Shown: positions 1-5,689 of the stretch, in pieces
How positions within the stretch are numbered: the first letter of the stretch is position 1
How the letters are laid out: every line of letters begins with the position of its first letter
From: Aphodosoma sp045600865
GTDB lineage: Bacteria > Bacteroidota > Bacteroidia > Bacteroidales > Paludibacteraceae
Direction of reading: 5' to 3'
Length of the DNA: 24,340 nucleotides
NCBI GenBank assembly: GCA_045600865.1
Contig: JAZRYS010000064.1
Location: forward strand, 1 to 24,340
Notes under the pieces: model-generated
What the model was told of the DNA's origin: nothing
The model's input: the letters and a program-made list of their open reading frames with translations, nothing else
Databases searched by the model: none
Translations under genes and position numbers: made by a program

Positions 1-4
1 GCAT

Positions 5-206
5 GTAAACAAAAACAGGACGAAGTCAAGTAATTTAGGAAGATGACAACAAATTTAGGAAAAATGTCAACGGTTACAGAAAATCGTCAAGAAAAACAGT
101 TTTTTTATCCAAAATCCGTCAACTTTTTTCAGGAAAAGACATAGTATCAGAAAAATAGTCAATCATTGATTGAAATGGAAATTTAGAAACAGACAACTTT
201 TTTGTC
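5..206. repeat. Degenerate ~20-bp tandem repeat at the left edge
   Basis: G(T/A)CAA-like unit starts recur at about 25, 45, 66, 86, 118, 138, 158 and 192, with a weaker one at 5. Spacing is 20, 21, 20, 32, 20, 20 and 34 bases. Each unit is roughly GTCAAC, then a variable core, then TTnAGGAAAA. The array may continue left of the window. It has no convincing reading frame; the longest open stretch is about 33 codons. It could be a decayed minisatellite, iteron-like binding sites or A-tract-phased DNA, and the sequence does not decide between these. Confidence 0.5.
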
Positions 207-271
207 TTTGTAATTTTTGTAATCATATACTTTAATTTTAAGTTGGTTGAGCTTATCGATTATATGGACAT

Positions 272-308
272 AAAAAAAACGTGGAACTTACATTATTGTC
301 AGTTCCAC
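272..308 (-). terminator. Intrinsic terminator of the candidate small RNA
   Basis: A perfect 8-bp stem, GTGGAACT (281-288) with AGTTCCAC (301-308), has a 12-nt loop. On the minus strand it is followed directly by a run of eight U's. Orientation is therefore minus strand, downstream of the candidate small RNA and, further away, of the HEPN/MNT pair. Confidence 0.7.
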
Positions 309-411
309 AACTTGAGGCCTTCGCATTGCCTTATCACTTAAAACCGACAACACGAAGCCCACGCCGATATATAATCACGAACTACACCATCATAATAATA
401 TAAGCACACAA
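273..411 (-). ncRNA. Candidate structured small RNA, 6S-like rod
   Basis: On the minus strand, 360-346 pairs with 330-316 over 15 positions with one mismatch. Three of the pairs are G-U wobbles that would be C-A mismatches on the plus strand, so the RNA should come from the minus strand. Further out, segments near 405-380 (CUUAUA, AUUAUU, AGUUC) can pair with 307-287 (GAACU, AAUAAU, UGUAAG), giving a long rod with an internal bubble as in 6S RNA. A promoter-like TTG-N19-TAATATTTG lies at 448-418, and a hairpin with a U run ends the transcript at 308-272. The size is about 140 nt. A 6S or Bacteroidales-1-type identity is inference; a long untranslated tail of the upstream operon is the alternative. 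Confidence 0.5.
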
Positions 412-417
412 TAGATG

Positions 418-448
418 CAAATATTATATTAGGTGCAGCAAGATGCAA
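418..448 (-). promoter_or_regulatory. Possible Bacteroidetes-type promoter for the small RNA
   Basis: Reading the minus strand, TTG (448-446) is followed by 19 nt and then TAATATTTG (426-418). This is close to the TTTG-N19-21-TAnnTTTG consensus, with one extra base inside the -7 box. Transcription would start near 411. Confidence 0.4.
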
Positions 449-537
449 TTATACATCCCGCAGACATTCAATGCTGCTAAGTTCTATAGTGATAATTTGA
501 AAATTGCGAAGTTTCAAGTTAATAGAACCAAGCGTCA

Positions 538-642
538 AATGAACGCCTTTAATATGTCCTTGCAGGCTTTTTCATCCTGCGGTAGGGAACGTTTTCCCGA
601 CCTCCCACCCGAATAGAGAAACATATTCCCTTTCGGCGTGGA
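538..642. other. Cluster of three adjacent hairpins, no gene
   Basis: Three potential stem-loops follow each other: GCAGG/CCTGC at 562-580; GGTAGGGAA paired with TTCCCGACC at 581-602 with one mismatch; and CACCCGAATA paired with TATTC, CGG and GTG at 606-640 with a bulge. They lie just downstream of the HEPN gene and repeat A. They could be a structured 3' tail or an unassigned RNA. The strand is not decided by wobble pairs. The rest of 427-705 shows nothing else beyond repeat A. Confidence 0.35.
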
Positions 643-698
643 CTCTTTGCGGCTTTACATCCCGCTGATGTCGCATGTTTTAAGTCTTGCGAGGGACT
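643..698. repeat. Repeat A, copy 1
   Basis: About 56 bp, nearly identical to 3304-3360 (one substitution in the core, GCATG versus GTATG, plus one base indel at the left end). It contains two small stems, ACATC/GATGT and AAGTC/GACTT. It lies immediately 3' of the HEPN gene. Confidence 0.85.
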
Positions 699-705
699 TG
701 GGGGG

Positions 706-1107
706 TTACTTAATTAATTCTTCTATTGTTTTGATAAACTCTATTGCCTTTGAAGTCAATATCTCTGCATCTTCTTTGTCGCAGATAATAAAATCTTCAT
801 AATCGCTACTCTGCCTCTTTTCAAACAACGTAGAAAATGTTTTGCCTATTTTGATTGGTACTATACCTGTGGCAACAAACTGCATGCCAAAACTTGTTTT
901 GACGCCAGCATGAGTATGCGCAGATATTTTATTCTTGATGAGCAATGCCTGAACAGCATAGTAACATGAATAATACAATCTGTTTACAGCAGCATTAAAA
1001 AAGCCATTGTCAGTTAATAGTTTTGCTTCTTTTAATGTTTCGTTAGCTCTCTCAAGTCTATATGAAATCAAAGCCGCTCTGGTTGCGTCATCTATTTCTT
1101 CTTTCAT
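706..1107 (-). CDS. hepT: HEPN-domain toxin of a MNT/HEPN pair
   Basis: The 133-residue all-helical protein has the HEPN pattern YYSCYYAVQALL (residues 45-56), a THAGV segment, and the C-terminal R98-x4-Y103 motif (RQSSDY) in place of a full RX4-6H. HEPN proteins of this class are RNases or RNA-binding toxins. In the MntA-HepT systems studied, the partner nucleotidyltransferase silences HepT by adding AMP to a tyrosine near this motif, and Y103 is the natural candidate here. The gene follows the MNT gene with a 4-base ATGA overlap, so the two are translationally coupled. Its flanks are repeat A and, beyond the partner gene, repeat B, suggesting cassette-like acquisition. The pair could instead serve phage defence. 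The family call is firm; toxicity is inferred. Confidence 0.85.
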   Translation of the reverse strand: MKEEIDDATRAALISYRLERANETLKEAKLLTDNGFFNAAVNRLYYSCYYAVQALLIKNKISAHTHAGVKTSFGMQFVATGIVPIKIGKTFSTLFEKRQSSDYEDFIICDKEDAEILTSKAIEFIKTIEELIK

Positions 1108-1418
1108 AGCAGTATCCCCTCCTTAAGGATGTTATAATAGAAAGGCGTCTTTATCGGTCTGTTTTCCCATTCCTGTTTTGTCATAACCAATGGACTAATA
1201 GCAACGCCTGTCTTCAACTCGATTTCGTATAAGGGAGTTGTGATACTTTCTTCTCTGTCGATAGAGATTTTTGTTCCGTCAACAAGAATAAGAATGTCTA
1301 TGTCACTTTCATCTGTTGCTTCACCACGTGCCTCACTGCCAAAAAGAATGCTCCTTGCGGTCGGTTCAATGCTTCGCAAAGTTGCAGCAATCATATTTAC
1401 TATTTCTTTTCTGGTCAT
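1104..1418 (-). CDS. mntA: MNT-type nucleotidyltransferase antitoxin
   Basis: This 104-residue minimal nucleotidyltransferase carries the intact GSX10DXD signature: G27-S28, then D39-I-D41. These residues bind metal and nucleotide. The family transfers AMP to the partner HEPN toxin and so acts as its antitoxin. Length is normal for stand-alone MNT proteins. It is the first gene of the pair and overlaps the HEPN gene by 4 bases. A consensus-like promoter lies directly upstream in repeat B, leaving a leader of only about ten nucleotides. The start at 1418 is supported by this promoter spacing. The catalytic residues are all present, so the system looks functional. Confidence 0.87.
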   Translation of the reverse strand: MTRKEIVNMIAATLRSIEPTARSILFGSEARGEATDESDIDILILVDGTKISIDREESITTPLYEIELKTGVAISPLVMTKQEWENRPIKTPFYYNILKEGILL

Positions 1419-1430
1419 AAATTTTCGCGC

Positions 1431-1481
1431 TGCAAAGTTAATGCAAATATTTCAAGTCACCAAGAATTTTGAGAATTATTT
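1431..1481. repeat. Repeat B, copy 1
   Basis: The first 33 bases are identical to 3375-3407; similarity continues with mismatches for about 20 more. It contains the promoter of the MNT/HEPN operon. Confidence 0.8.
1433..1463 (-). promoter_or_regulatory. Promoter of the MNT/HEPN operon
   Basis: Minus strand: TTG (1463-1461), a 20-nt spacer, then TAACTTTG (1440-1433), an exact -7 TAnnTTTG match. The MNT start codon is 14 nt further on. Confidence 0.7.
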
Positions 1482-1589
1482 TCTTACGTATGTTGTAAAC
1501 TCTTGCAACCGATAGCATCTAAATTTTTGAGTATGTAAATCCATGCATTGTGTTTTCGTATTGTGAGTCAAAGTTGTCCACCAATATCA

Positions 1590-3158
1590 CTAACGATGCA
1601 AAAGATTTTCCAATCCAGCGGAAACAAAAATATGACCACTCATACCATCAGAATCGGAATCAAAAGTGTTTTCGCGGACAGTATATTGTACTCCATTATC
1701 ATCATATACACCTTCCGATATTTTCACAAACACTTTATCCATCAAAGAACAAAGTTCTTTGTACAGAATTCTATATTCAGCGAATGTTGCATCATCGTAC
1801 AAATACATCGAAACATTTCCAGATGTTTCAAATCTATTATATGTCATATAAACTTCTGTGATAACACCATTTCTTTTTATGGCTGAACATGTTATTTCCT
1901 GAATATCACCCAAAAAAATAATATCATCTGGTCTATAATTTTCGAGTGGATATGTAGATGTTGATTTACAAATATACACCAAAGCATCTGGCAAATTTCT
2001 TACCATAATGGATGCGATAAGCTTTATGCTAAGCTCTCTATGTGGGCTATATTCATAACTTCTATCAAAATCGGTTGGATTTGCGATATTGATAAAATCA
2101 TCTTTAGATATTGGTTTTAAATTCTCATCAAAAAGGTATGATTGTTTGGCAGAAGGATCATCTGATACTTTTGTAACTATTATAAAATCATTGTATCTTT
2201 CAGACACATTCCAATCTGTTTGCTTAATCAATTTACCATCAAATGACATGAGTTTTATGCTATCTTGATCGAATTTCGTCACAGCCAGAAAACCCTTTCG
2301 GGATATGGTTATCAAATCGTAATCAGGAAATTGAATAGTATGTTTTGTCTTTATGTTGTAGACATCCACTCCATTGAAACTGTAGTTTCCATAAGCGACA
2401 TAGCCATTATAGACATCTTGCACATAACTACCTTTAGGCAAAGTCGCCACATTTTCCATAGTATTCCGGTCAATAATCATAGTTGCAATAGTGGTAGGCA
2501 GAATAATATAGTTGTCAAAACGATAAATTTTCTTGTCCTGATATGTATATAATATTCTATGTCCTCCTTTTCCATCGGTAATATAAATTTTGGAATCCTT
2601 CATTGACACATAATTTCCATTAGCACAAGATATAATTTCATCATACTCTGGTTCCAAGACAGTCTTGCCAAACAAATCAAGCATACCAATTTTCCTATTA
2701 CCTATCTCGTCAATAGTTGTCACCACAAAACGTCCGTTATGACAATACCCACATTCAGTAATTATATTGCCGCAGAGAGAGTCGACAGTAAGTATCGTCT
2801 TGCCCTTCTTGTCAATAATTTCAATTGGTTTGTTTTTAGCACGCATCACGGCAATAACTCCCTCACTGAAATTTCCCACTTCTGCAAGATTATCCGCAAT
2901 GAGCCGTGGGTTCTTTTTGTCAAACACATAAAGTGACCAAGTACTGTCTTTATCCTGAAGCACTCCAAAAGTTCCTTCTCCTGTTGTGTAAAGCATACCT
3001 TCATAAAGGTCATTCAGATAGGTTTTGCCTTTCTCATCCATTAAGCACCATTTAGTTGAAGTATCACGTTTTACTGGAATAACTGAAGTCGCATTACCTT
3101 GCACGGTAAATATTACCACACAAAGCATTGTCAGAATTGAATACAATTGCTTATTCAT
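1590..3158 (-). CDS. Secreted WG-repeat-like hypothetical protein
   Basis: This 522-residue protein has an N-terminal signal peptide (hydrophobic residues 6-20, likely cleaved after GNA near residue 23). The body is made of repeating beta units with WG-repeat features such as IDKKGKTIL near residue 114 and LFGKTVLEPEYDEI near 163-176. WG-repeat proteins of Bacteroidetes are mostly uncharacterised, often periplasmic or surface-bound. No catalytic motif is visible. The C-terminal ~150 residues depart from the repeat pattern and I do not recognise them. The gene stands alone, preceded by an unusually long leader of about 220 nt holding repeat A and a 10-bp inverted repeat. There is no clear lipobox, because the cysteine at 13 is inside the hydrophobic core. 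Function unknown. Confidence 0.6.
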   Translation of the reverse strand: MNKQLYSILTMLCVVIFTVQGNATSVIPVKRDTSTKWCLMDEKGKTYLNDLYEGMLYTTGEGTFGVLQDKDSTWSLYVFDKKNPRLIADNLAEVGNFSEGVIAVMRAKNKPIEIIDKKGKTILTVDSLCGNIITECGYCHNGRFVVTTIDEIGNRKIGMLDLFGKTVLEPEYDEIISCANGNYVSMKDSKIYITDGKGGHRILYTYQDKKIYRFDNYIILPTTIATMIIDRNTMENVATLPKGSYVQDVYNGYVAYGNYSFNGVDVYNIKTKHTIQFPDYDLITISRKGFLAVTKFDQDSIKLMSFDGKLIKQTDWNVSERYNDFIIVTKVSDDPSAKQSYLFDENLKPISKDDFINIANPTDFDRSYEYSPHRELSIKLIASIMVRNLPDALVYICKSTSTYPLENYRPDDIIFLGDIQEITCSAIKRNGVITEVYMTYNRFETSGNVSMYLYDDATFAEYRILYKELCSLMDKVFVKISEGVYDDNGVQYTVRENTFDSDSDGMSGHIFVSAGLENLLHR

Positions 3159-3245
3159 ATCAAATATTTATTTAGCAGTTTTTTCTCTAAAAATCAGAGG
3201 ATTATCATTAATTCTAAAAGCCAAACAATTTCGGTCGTAACCCAT

Positions 3246-3292
3246 CGATTTGTTCATTATATGAATCTGGTTTCGTCTTATCGAACAAATCG
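3246..3292. repeat. 10-bp inverted repeat in the WG gene leader
   Basis: CGATTTGTTC (3246-3255) and GAACAAATCG (3283-3292) are perfect inverted copies separated by 27 nt. They lie about 90 nt upstream of the WG-repeat start codon. No U run follows on either strand, so a regulatory hairpin or a protein-binding site is more likely than a terminator. Apart from this, repeats A and B and the promoter, 3159-3511 shows no gene. Confidence 0.5.
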
Positions 3293-3303
3293 CACAATCG
3301 ATG

Positions 3304-3360
3304 CTCTTTTGCGGCTTTACATCCCGCTGATGTCGTATGTTTTAAGTCTTGCGAGGGACT
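3304..3360. repeat. Repeat A, copy 2
   Basis: Near-identical to 643-698 and in the same orientation. Here it is separated from repeat B by only 14 nt. Confidence 0.85.
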
Positions 3361-3374
3361 ATCTTTGTTTCGGT

Positions 3375-3426
3375 TGCAAAGTTAATGCAAATATTTCAAG
3401 TCACCAAATATTTTGAGAGCTATTTT
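3375..3426. repeat. Repeat B, copy 2
   Basis: The first 33 bases match 1431-1463 exactly. It carries the same minus-strand promoter as copy 1. Confidence 0.8.
3377..3407 (-). promoter_or_regulatory. Probable promoter of the WG-repeat gene
   Basis: TTG (3407-3405), a 20-nt spacer and TAACTTTG (3384-3377) on the minus strand, identical to the MNT promoter. No better box is visible nearer the gene, so the transcript would carry a leader of about 210 nt that includes repeat A and the inverted repeat. Confidence 0.55.
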
Positions 3427-3511
3427 TTATAATTACTCTCGTAATATTTGCATAGTGACACTTTGCACCCACTAAGTCAAGCGTTTATCAACAATGTAGC
3501 GTTTTATGTGA

Positions 3512-4858
3512 TTACAAAGTCTTGAGGAACTCAACCATCTCGCGGACTTCCTCCTCGTTGACAGGTTTTCCAAGCTGATAACGGCACATGGCACGTATAG
3601 CCTCCTCGAGAGAAGCAATTGAACCATCATGGAAATAAGGAGCAGTAAGGGCTACATTACGCAATGTAGGAACCTTGAATTTATGAAGGTCTGCGTCATT
3701 ACCGGTAAAGCCCTTGAGGCCATCATCGTCAGCATTGTACTGGATAGATGCGTCGCGTGTTGCAAAGTAATCCTCGAAAATGCCAAGATACTCAAACGAC
3801 TGTCCACCGGCAATAACGCCTACGTGACAAGCAGCACAGCCATGCTCCAAAAACTCTTCATATCCATCTTCGGCCATCTCAGAGATGGCATTCTCGTCAC
3901 CCTTCAGATAACGATCGAATGCACCATTAGGAGTGATGAGAGTCTTCTCGAACTCAGCAATTGCGTTTGTCACAGTAGCCTCAGTAAGGCCCTGACCAGG
4001 ATAGAGCTGTTCGAACTCAGCAACGAGTGCAGCATCTTGTGATAGACGTGCGCAAATCTGTTTCCAAGTCTGGTCACCCATCTCTACAGGGTTTGCAGGA
4101 GGACCAGCAGCTTGTGCTGCAAGGTCGGCAGCACGACCATTCCAGAACTGCTGGATGTTGAAATAAGCATTATAGACAGTTGGAGCATTGACACCACCAA
4201 ACTGGCCGTTGATACCTTCAGAGGTACGGTGAGAAGGATCGCTGACACCACCCTTGTCAAGAATATGGCAAGTAGCACAAGAAACAGTGCTGTCAAGCGA
4301 GATACGCTTGTCATCGTAAAGGCGACGACCAAGGTCAACCTTTGCAGAATCGACCTCAATACCATCAGGAAGTGCCTGAATAGGCTCGTTAGCATACTTG
4401 CCACAGTTCATGCCAGTGGCAAAACGCTGAGCACGGACATTGGAAATCCATGCAGCAAGAATACCCTCTTCGTCGTCATTGAAACCTGTACCCCAGTGAA
4501 CAGCCTTGTACTGGGCAATAGGCATTGTCTCTTCAAGAACGGCATGTTCAATCTTGGCAAGAGAAACCTCGTCGATAGTGCTGAGGTCTGCCGTTGCAGC
4601 TTTGAGGTCAACGAAACGCTGAGCACGAAGCACATGTTCTGCCATAGCACCCTTCATACCAGGGAGCTTGGCATAGAATGGAAGGTCTGGTTCTGCAGCA
4701 TGGCAGACAAAGCAATCGTTCTGTTCGAGGATTGCAAGCACCTGCTCATCGGTTGTAGCACCAACAGGAATCGATTTACGACAACCAAAGCCGTAAATAG
4801 CGTAGCCGGCAATAGCCACCACGATGATTCCAAGAATGATTAGTAATACTTTTTTCAT
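3512..4858 (-). CDS. ccp: Tri-haem cytochrome c peroxidase (MauG/CcpA family)
   Basis: Hydrophobic residues 4-22 form an N-terminal anchor or signal, so the enzyme acts in the periplasm. Three c-type haem sites are visible: C49-F-V-C52-H53, C194-A-T-C197-H198 and C341-A-A-C344-H345. The last two belong to the standard di-haem peroxidase fold, with the family segments TVYNAYFNIQQFWNGRA (227-243) and VPTLRNVALTAPYFHDGS (396-413). The first lies in an N-terminal extension that resembles the haem-binding (Haem_bd-like) domain, including DLPFYA after the haem. The protein is about 100 residues longer than classical di-haem enzymes. It should reduce hydrogen peroxide using respiratory electrons. 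The nearby ResB/CcsA gene would attach its haems. A MauG-like oxidase role cannot be excluded. Confidence 0.88.
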   Translation of the reverse strand: MKKVLLIILGIIVVAIAGYAIYGFGCRKSIPVGATTDEQVLAILEQNDCFVCHAAEPDLPFYAKLPGMKGAMAEHVLRAQRFVDLKAATADLSTIDEVSLAKIEHAVLEETMPIAQYKAVHWGTGFNDDEEGILAAWISNVRAQRFATGMNCGKYANEPIQALPDGIEVDSAKVDLGRRLYDDKRISLDSTVSCATCHILDKGGVSDPSHRTSEGINGQFGGVNAPTVYNAYFNIQQFWNGRAADLAAQAAGPPANPVEMGDQTWKQICARLSQDAALVAEFEQLYPGQGLTEATVTNAIAEFEKTLITPNGAFDRYLKGDENAISEMAEDGYEEFLEHGCAACHVGVIAGGQSFEYLGIFEDYFATRDASIQYNADDDGLKGFTGNDADLHKFKVPTLRNVALTAPYFHDGSIASLEEAIRAMCRYQLGKPVNEEEVREMVEFLKTL

Positions 4859-4885
4859 AATAATTATATTTGGGTTTTAATTATT

Positions 4886-4948
4886 TTCTAGTAGTTCTAG
4901 TTATTCTAGATGTTCTAGATGTTCTAGATATTCTAGTCTTTCTAGAAA
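4886..4948. repeat. TCTAGA nonamer array 1 (7 units)
   Basis: TTCTAG cores start at 4886, 4895, 4904, 4913, 4922, 4931 and 4940, exactly 9 bp apart. The array lies between the four-helix-bundle gene, whose TAG stop is in the last unit, and the start of the peroxidase gene. Confidence 0.95.
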
Positions 4949-5604
4949 TTTATTCCATTATCCTTTAATATTTTCTGCAATCTTAAAATCTCAGATTTAA
5001 GCAGTGGCACTTCTTTTCTGAGTCGTTCCAGTTCTGCATCTTGCTGGTCACGATAATCTGTGCGTACTTTGTGCATCCTCTCTTTGATTCCTCCATTTTC
5101 AATAAAATCCTTCTCTAAATTCTCAAGATACGAAAAAAGCATCTTATCTACGATATGGCATAACGTAATTGCAGTGTTGCAATATTCCTCACCATCCCAT
5201 TGACAGAAGAAAGGCTGATATTCTTCTAATTTGTTATTAGTCCTGCAAAACTTGAGCAATCTATCGAAACGAGGATGCTTTTTATCCCAAACAGCAAGAT
5301 TGTTTGCTTTTGCGTAATCTTGATAATCCTCATGCAATTCATGGAGAGATGCTCTAGCCACATTGATAAGCTTGACCATCATCTCAGTAGAAGTAACACC
5401 GTCTGCAAGGCCTTCTACAATATTCTGCTTGCCTGAACGAGCCGCCTGAATCATCTGGTCTCTCGTGCGATCACCATGCAATGGAATAAACCTGTCACAA
5501 AAAGCCACGGTCATCTGGTAAAGAACATCAGTCTTCTGATAAAAATACATATTCTTCCAATTAGTCTGATTCAACAGAAAGCCATTGGGGTTTTTGTAAT
5601 GCAT
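4942..5604 (-). CDS. Four-helix-bundle (S23/IVS-type) protein with C-terminal suffix domain
   Basis: Residues ~15-105 match the four-helix-bundle family first seen in 23S rRNA intervening sequences: FYQKTDVLYQMTVAFCDRF, then QAARSGKQNIVEG, then a helix rich in E and L. The remainder (to residue 220) fits the suffix-type extension found in Bacteroidetes, ending in a charged coiled coil (~180-215). The fold is shared with Avd, the basic accessory protein of diversity-generating retroelements, so nucleic-acid binding is plausible but unproven. No reverse transcriptase is nearby. The gene sits between the cytochrome maturation gene and the peroxidase gene, with a nonamer array on each side, and its own stop codon (TTC-TAG) belongs to array 1. 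No clear promoter is visible. Function unknown; the family assignment is by pattern recognition only. Confidence 0.75.
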   Translation of the reverse strand: MHYKNPNGFLLNQTNWKNMYFYQKTDVLYQMTVAFCDRFIPLHGDRTRDQMIQAARSGKQNIVEGLADGVTSTEMMVKLINVARASLHELHEDYQDYAKANNLAVWDKKHPRFDRLLKFCRTNNKLEEYQPFFCQWDGEEYCNTAITLCHIVDKMLFSYLENLEKDFIENGGIKERMHKVRTDYRDQQDAELERLRKEVPLLKSEILRLQKILKDNGINF

Positions 5605-5640
5605 AATACATTGAGCTTAAATCGTTTATTTTAGTTTTCT

Positions 5641-5689
5641 CTAGATATTCTAGAAGTTCTAGAGGTTCTAGAGGTTCTAGAATATCTAG
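5641..5689. repeat. TCTAGA nonamer array 2 (6 units)
   Basis: CTAG cores start at 5641, 5650, 5659, 5668, 5677 and 5686, all 9 bp apart. The array lies upstream of the four-helix-bundle gene. Its last unit supplies the TAG stop of the CcsA-type gene. Confidence 0.95.

Noticed and set aside
5..206. CRISPR array at the left edge
   Set aside because: Units are only ~20 bp with no constant repeat and no unique spacers, and no cas gene is present.
1548..1886. Plus-strand open frames opposite the WG-repeat gene
   Set aside because: They lie inside the minus-strand gene and show no recognisable protein features.
4886..5689. Diversity-generating retroelement around the Avd-like gene
   Set aside because: No reverse transcriptase and no template/variable repeat pair are visible.
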